Source: Cypionkella sp. (lineage in GTDB: Bacteria; Pseudomonadota; Alphaproteobacteria; Rhodobacterales; Rhodobacteraceae). Taken from it: a stretch of DNA of 64,000 bases. This document shows, piece by piece, positions 17,327-25,891 of this stretch. Location: positions 124,001-188,000 of the forward strand of contig NZ_JAUSBA010000045.1 in NCBI RefSeq assembly GCF_030652235.1, written 5' to 3'. The stretch's first letter is position 1; each line of letters begins with the position of its first letter. The position numbers and the translations under genes are program-made. The notes beneath the pieces are model-generated. The model had not been told where the DNA came from, ran no database searches, and saw nothing but the letters and a program-made list of their open reading frames with translations.

Positions 17327-18385
17327 ATGCTTGGTTTGCTCGGTCTGCTCGGAGCGGTGTTCGCTGGCGTCATGGTCGATTCGTTCACCGCACCGGATGA
17401 CAGCCCGGAGGGAACCGATGATCACCCCGATGAAGCCCAAGACGACAGTGGCGATGAAAGCAACATCTTCCAGATGTTGTCTTCCCGCGATACCAACGCT
17501 GCGGCTTCTGATAATACCCCCATTGAAGGCGATGATCCCGAGCAAGACGGCGTGATCCCCTCCAATGACGGGATCGTCGCCCCCCCCGAAGACCTCTGGC
17601 TCACCGGTGATGACCTCGCCAATATGCTAAGTGGCGATGCGGGCGATGATCTGATCAGTGGCCAAGGTGGCGATGATGCGCTGGCCGGCAATGCTGGCAA
17701 TGATCACCTCGATAGCGGCGATGGCGCTGATGCCCTGAACGGTGGCGCGGGCGAAGATAGCCTGTCAGGCGGTGCAGGCGCTGATCTGCTGCATGGCGAG
17801 GCGGGTAATGACAGCCTCGACGGCGGCACCGATGCCGACACCCTGCAAGGCTGCGAGGGCGACGATAACCTCGTCGGCGGCGATGGCAACGACAGCCTGA
17901 CGGGCGGCGAGGGCGAAGACACCCTCCACGGCGATACAGGCGACGATCACTTGGACGGCGGCTATGGCAACGACCTTCTGGAAGCCGGGGTGGGCAGCGA
18001 CACGCTCGACGGCGGGGCGGGCAATGACACGATCTGGGGCCAGACCGAAGACCCATCCGACCACACACAGGATTTCATCAACGGACAGTCGGGCGATGAC
18101 ACTCTGATGCTGGGCGCGGGCGATTACGGCAATGGTGGAGAAGGCGCGGATAGCTTCCACCTGCTCGACATTTGCGCGGATGACCCGCCGATGCAAATCA
18201 CCGACTTCAACCCACAAGAAGATTCGCTGCTGGTAATGTATGACGCCGCCTTGCACCCCGACCCACAACTGACGATGGAAACCTCCGCCTCCGGCACCAC
18301 CTTGCTGCTCGACGGCGTACCACTCGCCAATCTGCAATCCATCGCCGGGCTTGATCTGGGTAGCATCACGCTGCAGGCGGCTTAA
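17327..18385 (+). CDS. RTX (haemolysin-type calcium-binding repeat) protein (352 aa)
   Basis: Acidic protein with about 15 tandem nonapeptides of the GGxGxDxLx type (residues about 101-245, such as AGNDSLDGG and YGNDLLEAG), which bind calcium in a parallel beta-roll. The N-terminus is a short hydrophobic stretch (residues 1-20) and then a disordered acidic linker. The C-terminal 100 residues (ITDFNPQEDSLLVMYD) resemble the tail seen in type I-secreted proteins. No catalytic domain is visible and no type I secretion genes lie nearby. GGAGG lies 8 nt before the start. It interrupts the usual truB-rpsO order on the opposite strand. Confidence 0.88.
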   Translation: MLGLLGLLGAVFAGVMVDSFTAPDDSPEGTDDHPDEAQDDSGDESNIFQMLSSRDTNAAASDNTPIEGDDPEQDGVIPSNDGIVAPPEDLWLTGDDLANMLSGDAGDDLISGQGGDDALAGNAGNDHLDSGDGADALNGGAGEDSLSGGAGADLLHGEAGNDSLDGGTDADTLQGCEGDDNLVGGDGNDSLTGGEGEDTLHGDTGDDHLDGGYGNDLLEAGVGSDTLDGGAGNDTIWGQTEDPSDHTQDFINGQSGDDTLMLGAGDYGNGGEGADSFHLLDICADDPPMQITDFNPQEDSLLVMYDAALHPDPQLTMETSASGTTLLLDGVPLANLQSIAGLDLGSITLQAA

Positions 18386-18424
18386 AAAAATTGGCGCTTT
18401 CAGTTGCCAAGCACCAGAAAGCGC
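18384..18424 (-). terminator. Terminator of the DUF1643 gene, overlapping the RTX stop
   Basis: Stem GCGCTTTC/GAAAGCGC (18394-18401, 18417-18424) followed on the - strand by seven T residues (18390-18384). The T-run shares bases with the RTX stop codon. On the + strand the same stem could end RTX transcription but lacks a T-run. Confidence 0.7.
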
Positions 18425-18476
18425 ACTCCGCTAAGGCCAAAGGCCGCGCTTGCCGATTCCATGCCAGAGGAATGAC

Positions 18477-18983
18477 CTATGGCCACAGCTCCGGCTGCAC
18501 CTGATAGCCAATATACAACGGATGCTTCGGCGCGCCTGCAAGGGTCAGCCCCAGATGATACAGCGGCAGCCCCGTGCCCCGCAGCAATGACGTCACAGCG
18601 TCACCCCGCGCCAGATGGGCACCATGCGCGCCCCAACCGCACATCACCTGATCCGCCCAAGCTGCACCTTCAGCAATCGCCTGATCATTGAGCGGCCCCA
18701 CCGGGTCCACTTGCGCCCGCATCACCTTCGGGTCGGTCGCCCGGTAAGCAAAGATATTGGTCACCCGAAACGCGCCAAACCCCAAAGCCCGCGCGCGGCG
18801 CTCACAGCGCTCTACCGTCGGATCGTTCTGCACCTCGGTGGCGGTAGATGGGTTTAGCATCACAAACAAAGCCTTACGCCCGCTCGGCCGCCAAACCCGC
18901 GTCAAACTATACCGAAATGCCTCGCAGGGCGAATACACTGCCACACTTTCCGCATCCCCCTTCAGAAACCGCCGCGTGATCAT
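18477..18983 (-). CDS. DUF1643 domain protein (168 aa)
   Basis: Full-length DUF1643 protein. Family landmarks are YRYSL-like FRYSLTRVW, ALFVMLNPSTA, DPTVERCERRA, NIFAYRATDP and the C-terminal KHPLYIG. The biochemical function of the family is unknown. It lies on the same strand as truB, rpsO and pnp but has its own terminator. Start 18983 (MITRRFLKGD) is the natural choice. No membrane segment or signal is present. Confidence 0.88.
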   Translation of the reverse strand: MITRRFLKGDAESVAVYSPCEAFRYSLTRVWRPSGRKALFVMLNPSTATEVQNDPTVERCERRARALGFGAFRVTNIFAYRATDPKVMRAQVDPVGPLNDQAIAEGAAWADQVMCGWGAHGAHLARGDAVTSLLRGTGLPLYHLGLTLAGAPKHPLYIGYQVQPELWP

Positions 18984-19032
18984 AAGCGCCCCTCACATCA
19001 CCCCTGGTGCCGTCCAAACCGCCGGAGCGCGC

Positions 19033-19187
19033 CGCGCGGGAGTATTTCAAAAAGAGCAATTGCTTCAGGTTTGCTCTTTTCAAAATACTCCCCGCGGAGC
19101 GTCCGCACGCACAACCTGCGCACCACCCCAAACCCATCCCCCGGCAGCGCCGCCGCGTGGGGCCTCGATGGCCCCCAAGGCGGCACC
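19033..19187. repeat. Dispersed intergenic repeat, copy 1 (3' of truB)
   Basis: A composite non-coding element. Part one is a long inverted repeat around GAGTATTTCAAAAAGAGCAA (19040-19059) and its near-complement (19071-19090, 18 of 20 paired), then CCCGCGGAGCGT. Part two is a hairpin ending 5 bp before the truB stop, with outer GCCGCC/GGCGGC and inner GGGGCC-TCGAT-GGCCCC. A second copy lies at 39449-39579. The inner stem differs between copies by a compensatory pair change. Confidence 0.75.
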
Positions 19188-19192
19188 CCGTT

Positions 19193-20095
19193 TCAGTTAA
19201 ACACCCGGCTTGGGTGCAACTCGCCGGATCTATAAATCCCCACCGCCACCGCCCGACCCTGATAACTCGCCCAAGCCTCATCGCCGTAGCCAACCGACGA
19301 GGCCAAAACCATCCCCGGATTGCCATTCTTCAACCGTGCAGCACCCTCGGGCGTGCAGGGCAGTTCTGGCAAATCCGCCAGCCCCAACTCCAACGGCTTC
19401 AAAAACGCATCCAACTCCGCAGTTTTGGCCAAAGCATCAATCTGCTCCAACGAAATCCCCTCAGCCGCCGTAAACGGCCCCGACCACTCCCGCCGCAGCC
19501 AAGCCACATGCCCCAGACAGCCCAAAACTGCCCCCAGATCGCGGGCGATTGAGCGGACGTAGCCGCCCTTGCCACAAACCATCTCCAGCTCCACTTGATC
19601 CGCCGAGGGCCGCGACAGAACCTCCAGCCGCTCCACCCACAACGGCCGCGCCGCCAAATCCATCGCCTCGCCCTGCCGCGCCAGATCATAGGCGCGCTCG
19701 CCATCAACCTTCACAGCCGAAAACTGCGGCGGCACCTGCTGAATATCGCCGCGAAACGCCACCAGCGCCGCTTCAATCGCACCGTCCGAAGGCCGCAGTG
19801 CAGATTCCGAAATCACCGTCCCCTCGGCATCATCCGTCGTCGTCGTCGCCCCCAAATTCACCGTGAAGCGGTAGCATTTCAGCGCATCCGTCACATAGGG
19901 CACGGTCTTGGTGGCCTCGCCTAAAGCAATCGCCAACACCCCGGTCGCCGCCGGATCAAGCGTGCCCGCATGGCCCGCCTTCTGCGCGTCCATCGCCCAT
20001 TTCACCTTGTTGACCACGGCCGTCGAAGTGATTCCGGCAGGCTTGTCCACCACCAGCCAGCCCGAAACCGCCCTACCCTTTTTGCCGCGCGCCAT
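19193..20095 (-). CDS. truB: tRNA pseudouridine(55) synthase TruB (300 aa)
   Basis: Makes pseudouridine 55 in the T-loop of tRNAs. The catalytic aspartate is D47 in [30 protein letters not shown] and [12 protein letters not shown] are family landmarks. Start 20095 (MARGKK) is chosen for its AGGAG 6-7 nt upstream; an in-frame ATG 18 nt earlier has none. It follows rbfA and the DUF2233 gene on the same strand, as in the common ribosome-maturation cluster. Confidence 0.96.
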   Translation of the reverse strand: MARGKKGRAVSGWLVVDKPAGITSTAVVNKVKWAMDAQKAGHAGTLDPAATGVLAIALGEATKTVPYVTDALKCYRFTVNLGATTTTDDAEGTVISESALRPSDGAIEAALVAFRGDIQQVPPQFSAVKVDGERAYDLARQGEAMDLAARPLWVERLEVLSRPSADQVELEMVCGKGGYVRSIARDLGAVLGCLGHVAWLRREWSGPFTAAEGISLEQIDALAKTAELDAFLKPLELGLADLPELPCTPEGAARLKNGNPGMVLASSVGYGDEAWASYQGRAVAVGIYRSGELHPSRVFN

Positions 20096-20143
20096 CGTGA
20101 TCTCCTGTTGCAAACCGCCCGATAGCCCCCGCCCCCGCGCGCG

Positions 20144-20860
20144 TCAACGCCGAACGACAACGCCCACCATCGGCCCCATCGGAAACCCGGCATCATGCCG
20201 CCCGCTGTCGTGGTCATACAGCCGCGAGATCGAGCCATCGAAATACAGCGCATCCGGCATCCCCAGCCCATCGCGGAACAACCGCGCGAAGGTGTAGAAA
20301 TTGACCTGATCATTCGAAACCGCAAACACCGCCCGGCTGCCATCGACAGAAACCCCAACGCCATTGCGGATATTCAACGAATCCGAATCAGCCAAAAACT
20401 TCGGATGCAGCTTGCCGGCAATCACCAGCATCGGCCCCGATTGCGTCGCAAAGCGGCAGGCAGGCTTTTCAGCGGCAAACGCCAAAGTCTCAATCACCCG
20501 CAGCCTGTCAGCGATACAAAACACCCCGTTCGGCACCAGCCCGAAATTTCCCGGCCCCGCCCGCGTCACCAGTGGCGTAGCCTGCACGCCATCCTCAACA
20601 TAAAGCCCTACCGGCGCCAAATCGCGGTGATACATCCCGGCATTCATCGCGAAATCCAGCCGCAAACCCTGCGGCTCCAACGCCTGATCCACCGCCGCGA
20701 AACTGCCCAAAGCCCCCTCCGGCCCGGCATGAAACAGCTGCAGATCGTCAGCAGCGCTCACCTCGCAAACGGTATAAGAAGCGCCCTCAAACGCCACAAC
20801 CCGGCAGCCCGCCGCAGCGTGTTCCGCCCAAACAGCCAGCATAAACGCCAGCCGCCACAT
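20144..20860 (-). CDS. Phosphodiester glycosidase family (DUF2233/NAGPA) protein (238 aa)
   Basis: Exported protein of the family that includes the mammalian phosphodiester glycosidase (uncovering enzyme). The signal peptide is short (MWRLAFMLAVWAEHAAAG). Family landmarks are FAMNAGMYHRDLAPVGLYVE, LVPNGVFCI, ATQSGPMLVI, RNGVGVSVDG and ALYFDGSISRLY. Bacterial members are thought to act on envelope glycans, but the substrate is not established. It starts 3 bp after the rbfA stop and precedes truB, so it is probably co-transcribed with both. Confidence 0.9.
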   Translation of the reverse strand: MWRLAFMLAVWAEHAAAGCRVVAFEGASYTVCEVSAADDLQLFHAGPEGALGSFAAVDQALEPQGLRLDFAMNAGMYHRDLAPVGLYVEDGVQATPLVTRAGPGNFGLVPNGVFCIADRLRVIETLAFAAEKPACRFATQSGPMLVIAGKLHPKFLADSDSLNIRNGVGVSVDGSRAVFAVSNDQVNFYTFARLFRDGLGMPDALYFDGSISRLYDHDSGRHDAGFPMGPMVGVVVRR

Positions 20861-20862
20861 GG

Positions 20863-21306
20863 TTATTCTTCAGTTGCAGCGGGCTTGTCACCCTCAGCCG
20901 CATCATCCGGCTTGGCAATATCCGCCTGCACTTTGGGGTCGGCAAACAACCGCCGTGCTTCTTCCAGCCGATCAAACGTATCATCGGGCCGAAAGCGCAA
21001 CTCGGGCGAGTGCCGCAAAGTCATCTCGGCCGAAACCCGCTTGCGCAGCTCCCAAGCGTTCTTGGCAAGCGACGCAATCGCCTGCTCGACCGTCGCGCCA
21101 CCCAGCAGCGGCATCACATACACCGTCGCCACTTTCAGATCGACCGAGACGGAAACTTCCCCCACCGTGATCGACATGTCGTTCAAGACCGGATCATGCA
21201 CCTCGCCGCGTGCCAAAATCTCCGACAACGTGCGCCGGATCAATTCGCCAACCCGAAGTTGACGCTGCGAAGGCCCCTTGGCCGAATAAGAACGTGTGTT
21301 TGCCAT
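20863..21306 (-). CDS. rbfA: 30S ribosome-binding factor RbfA (147 aa)
   Basis: Late-stage 30S maturation factor that binds near 16S helix 1. A KH-type fold is recognisable: [17 protein letters not shown], then a [13 protein letters not shown]-like strand (residues about 50-65) and [17 protein letters not shown]. Start 21306 (MANTRS) was preferred over 21402, which would reach into the divergent dapB start region. The C-terminus is an acidic, low-complexity tail ([11 protein letters not shown]). It heads the rbfA-DUF2233-truB run. Confidence 0.95.
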   Translation of the reverse strand: MANTRSYSAKGPSQRQLRVGELIRRTLSEILARGEVHDPVLNDMSITVGEVSVSVDLKVATVYVMPLLGGATVEQAIASLAKNAWELRKRVSAEMTLRHSPELRFRPDDTFDRLEEARRLFADPKVQADIAKPDDAAEGDKPAATEE

Positions 21307-21400
21307 GCCGCCCCATACGCCAATCTGCCCCGGCCCGCAACGGCGGGCTTTCATGCCCCCATCAAAACCGCTAAACCGCACAAAACTTCGGAGCACCCCC

Positions 21401-22210
21401 ATGACCTACACCCCCGGCATCACCGTCACCGGAGCCTCAGGCCGCATGGGTCAAATGCTGGTCAAAGGCATCACCGCCCACCCAAGCGCCCACCTTGTCG
21501 GCTGCATCGAGCGCCCTGGCCACGCTTGGATCGGCCAAGATATCGGCCTGTGCATGGGCGGCCCCGCCCTCGGCGTCAAAGTCACCGACGATCCGCTGGA
21601 AGCCTTCGCGATCTCGCAAGCCGTGATCGACTTCACTGCCCCAAGCGCATCGGTCGCATTCGCCGCCCTCGCCGCCCAAGCCCGCGCCGTGCATGTCGTC
21701 GGCACCACCGGGCTAGAGCCTGCGCACCATGCCAAGCTCGATCTAGCCGCGCATCATGCCGTGATCATCCAAGCCGGCAACATGAGCCTTGGCGTCAACT
21801 TGCTCACTCGTCTCACGCAAAAAGTCGCCGCCGCCCTCGATGAAGATTGGGATATCGAAATCATCGAAGCCCACCACCGCATGAAGGTCGATGCGCCCTC
21901 GGGCACCGCTTTGATGCTCGGTCATGCCGCCGCGACAGGCCGTGGCATCGACTTCGATCAGGCGAAAGTTTCAGGTCGCGATGGCATCACCGGCGCGCGC
22001 AACCGTGGCGATATCGGCTTCTCCGCCATTCGCGGCGGCGATATCGTCGGGGAACATGACGTGCTGTTCGCCGCCGACGGCGAGCGAATCATGCTGCGCC
22101 ACCTCGCCACCGATCGCTCGATCTTCGTGCGCGGCGCGTTGAAAGCCGCGCTCTGGGGCCAAAACCAAAAACCCGGCCGGTACGATATGATGGACGTGCT
22201 CGGCATCTAA
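21401..22210 (+). CDS. dapB: 4-hydroxy-tetrahydrodipicolinate reductase (269 aa)
   Basis: NAD(P)H-dependent reductase of the diaminopimelate/lysine pathway. The N-terminal nucleotide-binding GASGRMGQ, the GTTG loop (VVGTTGLEP), the catalytic [14 protein letters not shown] segment and the C-terminal [11 protein letters not shown] are all present. Start 21401 (MTYTPG) sits before the conserved ITVTGASGR; an upstream ATG at 21296 would add 35 residues not seen in the family. It is divergent from rbfA. Confidence 0.97.
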   Translation: MTYTPGITVTGASGRMGQMLVKGITAHPSAHLVGCIERPGHAWIGQDIGLCMGGPALGVKVTDDPLEAFAISQAVIDFTAPSASVAFAALAAQARAVHVVGTTGLEPAHHAKLDLAAHHAVIIQAGNMSLGVNLLTRLTQKVAAALDEDWDIEIIEAHHRMKVDAPSGTALMLGHAAATGRGIDFDQAKVSGRDGITGARNRGDIGFSAIRGGDIVGEHDVLFAADGERIMLRHLATDRSIFVRGALKAALWGQNQKPGRYDMMDVLGI

Positions 22211-22266
22211 CTGCCTAAAACTTATCTAAAATTTGCGCTTCATACTGGCTTAACTATCCTGGGGGT

Positions 22267-22284
22267 TTGGGGGCGAGCCCCCAA
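22267..22284 (+). terminator. GC-rich hairpin after dapB
   Basis: TTGGGGGC-GA-GCCCCCAA, 57 bp past the dapB stop. No T-run follows, so termination here is likely but weaker than at the canonical terminators in this window. Confidence 0.45.
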
Positions 22285-22369
22285 TCCACGCCTCCCAAAA
22301 ATCACCCTATAATCTGATCCAAACCACTTTCCCCTACGTAAGCGCAAGGTACCCACAACAGGTGTCATC

Positions 22370-22723
22370 ATGCGCAGCCTCGCCGCTTTCGTGCTTCTAA
22401 CCGCGCCGGCTTTGGCGGAAACCTACCAGCCCATCACCGATCGCACCGCTTTTGTGGACATCATTGCCAAGCACGAGTTGCGCATCGGCCTCTATAATCT
22501 CAGCCTCATCATCACGCCCAAAGGCCAAATCACCGGCAGTGCTTTGGGCTGGCAGATTACTGGCGATTGGACATGGAAAGACGGCTATTTCTGTCGCAAG
22601 TTGGATTGGAGCGGCACACAGATCCCCTACAACTGCCAGCTTGTTGAAGCCAAAGGCACCAAAAAACTACGCTTTACCACGGACAAAGGCGCAGGCGATT
22701 CTGCCGCTTTTGATTTGCGGTGA
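22370..22723 (+). CDS. Small exported protein of unknown function (117 aa)
   Basis: A signal peptide (MRSLAAFVLLTAPALAE, cleavage likely after ALA) is followed by a 100-residue periplasmic domain. Notable features are GQITGSALGWQITGDWTWKD and two cysteines (FCRKLDW, YNCQL) that could form a disulfide. Similar short proteins occur in related genomes, but I know no function. It stands alone between dapB and the opposite-strand DUF1674 gene. Confidence 0.72.
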   Translation: MRSLAAFVLLTAPALAETYQPITDRTAFVDIIAKHELRIGLYNLSLIITPKGQITGSALGWQITGDWTWKDGYFCRKLDWSGTQIPYNCQLVEAKGTKKLRFTTDKGAGDSAAFDLR

Positions 22724-22781
22724 AAACTGCACAAGCTTTTGTCACTACCAGATTTTGTAGTTAATAGGCGATAGACCACAA

Positions 22782-22803
22782 GTCACTCCCCGTGGGGAAG
22801 GCC
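22782..22803. repeat. Short palindromic repeat, copy 1
   Basis: TCCCCGTGGGGAAGGCC preceded by AGTC, 4 bp from the DUF1674 stop. A closely related copy with a perfect TTCCCCGCGGGGAA palindrome occurs at 60501-60522. Function unknown. Confidence 0.5.
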
Positions 22804-22807
22804 AAGA

Positions 22808-22978
22808 TCAAAAATCGACCGCAAGGCCCTTCTTCTCCCAATCGCCATAGCGCACAGGCTCTGGCCCGTTGCGCCCGCCCAGTTCTACGGGCCGCTCAAC
22901 AAGATCCGCCAAACGACGACGCTCCTCGGCTTCGGCCAAAGCCCGCAGCGCTGCAGGCGGAAGTTCAGATGTGCTCAT
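22808..22978 (-). CDS. DUF1674 / SDHAF4-like succinate dehydrogenase assembly factor (56 aa)
   Basis: Very short gene read on the - strand. It ends in the family signature [20 protein letters not shown], the conserved C-terminus of DUF1674 proteins (eukaryotic SDHAF4/Sdh8, which protects flavinylated SdhA). The N-terminal half is charged and helical ([13 protein letters not shown]). The length of 56 residues fits bacterial members. It is divergent from rsmB, 67 bp away. The assembly role is inferred from the eukaryotic homologues. Confidence 0.9.
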   Translation of the reverse strand: MSTSELPPAALRALAEAEERRRLADLVERPVELGGRNGPEPVRYGDWEKKGLAVDF

Positions 22979-23045
22979 CGCGGTTTCCTTGCGGCTTCAT
23001 CTTTGTTGATATACGGCCAAGCCAGACAATCTCAAGGGTGAGCAG

Positions 23046-24302
23046 ATGGCAGAGGCAAACGCAGGCTTGGCAGCACGGGCCGCCACCTTGGCAATTCTGT
23101 CCGCAATCATGGAGGAAGGCCAGACCATGGCCGTGGTCCTCGCCAACAAAAACGGTGCGCTAAAAGGCACAGGCCCGCAAGACCGCGCCCGCGCCCAGCG
23201 CCTTGCCTTGCAAGTCATCCGCCTGCTGGAACCGATTGACCGCTTGCTGGAACCGCATTTGCGCAAAGCGCCGCCACTGGCCGTGATGAACATCCTGCGG
23301 TTGGCCGTGACAGAGTTGCATGAGGGCACAGCCGCGCATGGCGTGGTCAACGCCGCTGTTGAACTCGCCCGCAAGGGTCAGAAAACCACGCATATGGCGG
23401 GCCTGATCAACGCAGTGCTACGCAAAATCCCCGAAGGCGCGCCGCTGACTGGCCCTGCGCAGATGATGCCGCGCTGGTTGCGGCAGCCCTTGGTTCACGC
23501 CTATGGGCGCGAGGTCGTCACCGCCATTGAAACCCTGCAAGCCAAGGCCCCGCCCCTCGACATCACCCCGCGGGGCCAAACCCTGCCCGAAGGCACCGCA
23601 CTGCCGACAGGCTCGATCCGCCTGACGGAACCCGGCCAAGTCTCCACCCTGCCGGGCTTCGCCACTGGCGATTGGTGGGTGCAAGACGCCGCTGCCGCAT
23701 TGGCGGCACCGCTGCTGGGCGCAAAACCCGGCGAGAAGGTGCTAGATCTCTGCGCCGCCCCCGGTGGCAAAACCCTGCAACTTTCCGCCGCTGGTGCGCA
23801 TGTCACCGCGCTGGATATTTCCGCGCCTCGGATGGAAAAGTTGCGCGAGAACCTTACCCGCACCCGTCTGCAAGCCAAACTGGTGGTCGCAGATGCGCTG
23901 CATTGGCAGCCCGAGCATCTGTTCGATGCCGTCCTGCTTGATGCCCCCTGCTCGGCCACAGGCACCATTCGCCGCCACCCGGAATTGCCGTTCCTGAAAG
24001 ATGGCTCAGAGCTCGCGGAACTCACCGCGCTGCAAGCGGCGCTGATCGACCGCGCCTTGATGTTCCTGAAACCCGGCGGGCGTTTGGTGTTTTGCACGTG
24101 CTCGCTTTTGCCCGATGAGGGTGAGGCGCAGTTGACCGCAGCTTTGGCCCGCCACCCCGGTCTCACGGTGCAGCGCCCCGATCTGCCGGGACTAGATCCG
24201 GCTTGGATCACGCCTGAAGGCGGGCTGCGCCTGCGGCCGGATTATTGGGCCGATATTGGTGGGATGGACGGATTTTTCATGGCGCGGGTTTCGCGGCGAT
24301 AA
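23046..24302 (+). CDS. rsmB: RsmB/NOP family 16S rRNA cytosine-5 methyltransferase (418 aa)
   Basis: SAM-dependent RNA m5C methyltransferase. Residues 1 to about 130 form a NusB-like RNA-binding domain. The Rossmann methyltransferase domain follows, with VLDLCAAPGGKTLQL, the first cysteine motif DAPCSATGTIRRHPE and the catalytic CTCSLLPDEGE. These two cysteines define the RsmB/Nop2 mechanism. C967 of 16S rRNA is the known RsmB target, and the NusB-like domain supports RsmB over RsmF. Start 23046 (MAEANAG) is used. Confidence 0.92.
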   Translation: MAEANAGLAARAATLAILSAIMEEGQTMAVVLANKNGALKGTGPQDRARAQRLALQVIRLLEPIDRLLEPHLRKAPPLAVMNILRLAVTELHEGTAAHGVVNAAVELARKGQKTTHMAGLINAVLRKIPEGAPLTGPAQMMPRWLRQPLVHAYGREVVTAIETLQAKAPPLDITPRGQTLPEGTALPTGSIRLTEPGQVSTLPGFATGDWWVQDAAAALAAPLLGAKPGEKVLDLCAAPGGKTLQLSAAGAHVTALDISAPRMEKLRENLTRTRLQAKLVVADALHWQPEHLFDAVLLDAPCSATGTIRRHPELPFLKDGSELAELTALQAALIDRALMFLKPGGRLVFCTCSLLPDEGEAQLTAALARHPGLTVQRPDLPGLDPAWITPEGGLRLRPDYWADIGGMDGFFMARVSRR

Positions 24303-24307
24303 TGGAT

Positions 24308-24328
24308 GGTCCCGCGTTGGGACCTTTT
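24308..24328 (+). terminator. Rho-independent terminator of rsmB
   Basis: Stem GGTCCC/GGGACC (24308-24313, 24319-24324), loop GCGTT, then TTTT, 5 bp past the rsmB stop. Confidence 0.75.
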
Positions 24329-24391
24329 CACACTCGTTTTATTTCAATGCCTTGAGAAGCCAATTTAGGGAATTTTTAATACGCTGTCCTG

Positions 24392-25132
24392 TCAGCTGGC
24401 CTTTTTCGGTGCGAAAATCCGATAGTAAAGCCAATCCGGCAGCAACTGACTGCCGCGGAATACCCATGAGAATACCCTCGGAAAGCTGCGCTTAAAGCGC
24501 CCCGACTTCATCAAAGCCAGCATCTCTGCCGCCGCCTGTTCAGGTTCCATCAAAAACGGCATTGAAAAGTCATTCTTCGCGGTCAGCCGTGTGCGGATAA
24601 ACCCCGGGTTGGCCAGCTGCACACGCACCCCAGACCCCCGCAAATCCGCGTATAGGCTCTCGGCCAAGACCATAACCCCCGCTTTGCTGGCGGCATATCC
24701 CAAAGCCCCCGGCAAGCCTCGAAATCCAGACAACGACCCGGTAATAACCAGATGCCCAGCCCCTCGCGCAACCATCGCGGGTAGCACCGCCGCCACCACC
24801 CGCGCGCAGCCCGTGAAGTTCACATCGCACATCGCCTCTAGCTGCACGGCATCCACCGTCTGCGCGGTCATCGGCCAGTAAACCCCTGCCAAAAACACCA
24901 TGCCATCGACTGCGCCCACTTCCGCCACCGCCGCCTTGACCGAAAGCCCATCGGCGACATCGACCACCACAGCAGAAGCCCGAGGCACTTTGCCACAAGC
25001 TTCGGCCAGCCGTTCGGGATCGCGGGCGGACAGGATCACCTTCGCCCCCTCCGCCGCCAAAGCCTGCGCCAGCGCCAAACCAAGGCCTTCACTTGCTCCG
25101 ACCAGCCAATACCGTTTGCCTGCGAAATACAT
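24392..25132 (-). CDS. Short-chain dehydrogenase/reductase (246 aa)
   Basis: Classical SDR: cofactor-binding VGASEGLGLALA near the N-terminus, the catalytic serine in ITGSLSG and the Tyr-x3-Lys motif YAASKAG. The last 40 residues carry a hydrophobic segment (FSWVFRGSQLLPDWLYY). It is the third gene of the FAD protein-DUF1365-SDR operon transcribed from an RpoE-type promoter. Start 25132 (MYFAGKR) is favoured because AGGA is correctly spaced for it; the ATG at 25138 is too close. The substrate is unknown; the context suggests lipid or fatty-acid chemistry under singlet-oxygen stress. Confidence 0.9.
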   Translation of the reverse strand: MYFAGKRYWLVGASEGLGLALAQALAAEGAKVILSARDPERLAEACGKVPRASAVVVDVADGLSVKAAVAEVGAVDGMVFLAGVYWPMTAQTVDAVQLEAMCDVNFTGCARVVAAVLPAMVARGAGHLVITGSLSGFRGLPGALGYAASKAGVMVLAESLYADLRGSGVRVQLANPGFIRTRLTAKNDFSMPFLMEPEQAAAEMLALMKSGRFKRSFPRVFSWVFRGSQLLPDWLYYRIFAPKKAS

Positions 25133-25141
25133 CGCCATTTC

Positions 25142-25891
25142 CTAACGTGAGATTTCATCGCGGGGCGGCACAGGCGGACTGCGGTAGCGCGCGCCTTTCC
25201 ACCACAGTTTCAGCGCCTGCCAATGGATCAGCGCCTGCACCCGGCGCGAGCCAAACGGGCGCCGCAGACAGGCCAGCAGGATCGCCCTGTTGGTCAGCGG
25301 CGTACGCGGCCCGGTCAGGGTGGCAATCAAGCCGTTGTCACCCGCGCTATAGTCGATCCAGATGCCAATCTTGTCGGCGGCAATGTCAAAGCGGAAGCGA
25401 TAGTTGCCCTCAACCGGCTGAAACGGTGAAACATGGAAGATTTTCTGTGCCGTCACCGTGTCGTCGCGGGTCAAGGGCGCCAGATCATCGCGGTGGCAAA
25501 GATAGCAGTGCCGCTGACCAAAGGTGTTTGACACTTCGGCAATCACCACCCGCAAGCCTTTGGCATCGCTGCATAACCAGAATGACACCGGATTGAAGAC
25601 GTGACCCAACACCCGCGGCTGTGCGAGCAACAAAATCTGAGACGCCGCGGGTAATCCCGCTTCCGCCAACACCTGCCGCACCCAAGCCACACCGCGCCCG
25701 GCTTTTGGCGCGCCGCCATGATCGATGTCATGCAGCGAAGTCAGATTGCCACGGTTGCGCGAAAACAACCAAGGCCCGCGCGCAGTTTCCGGATTGAGCA
25801 GCACATAATCAACGCCATAAGCGAAACGGTTTTTTGTACTGCCGCGCCGACCGTGAAAGGTCATACCCGCGATATAGTCTACGCCACTCAT
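25142..25891 (-). CDS. DUF1365 domain protein (249 aa)
   Basis: Full-length DUF1365 protein: SGVDYIAGMTFHGRRG, then FAYGVDYVLL, FNPVSFWLC, EVSNTFGQRH and FHVSPFQPVEGNYRF, the recognisable family blocks. The biochemical function is not established, but these genes commonly sit beside FAD amine-oxidase-like and cyclopropane-fatty-acid-synthase-like genes. It overlaps the FAD protein gene by ATGA and is followed within 10 bp by the SDR gene, so the three are one operon. A role in membrane-lipid modification is an inference. Confidence 0.92.
   Translation of the reverse strand: MSGVDYIAGMTFHGRRGSTKNRFAYGVDYVLLNPETARGPWLFSRNRGNLTSLHDIDHGGAPKAGRGVAWVRQVLAEAGLPAASQILLLAQPRVLGHVFNPVSFWLCSDAKGLRVVIAEVSNTFGQRHCYLCHRDDLAPLTRDDTVTAQKIFHVSPFQPVEGNYRFRFDIAADKIGIWIDYSAGDNGLIATLTGPRTPLTNRAILLACLRRPFGSRRVQALIHWQALKLWWKGARYRSPPVPPRDEISR

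Noticed and set aside
17630-18060. CRISPR-like tandem repeat array
   Set aside because: The 27-bp periodicity comes from RTX nonapeptide codons in an intact reading frame. Units are not identical and there are no unique spacers.
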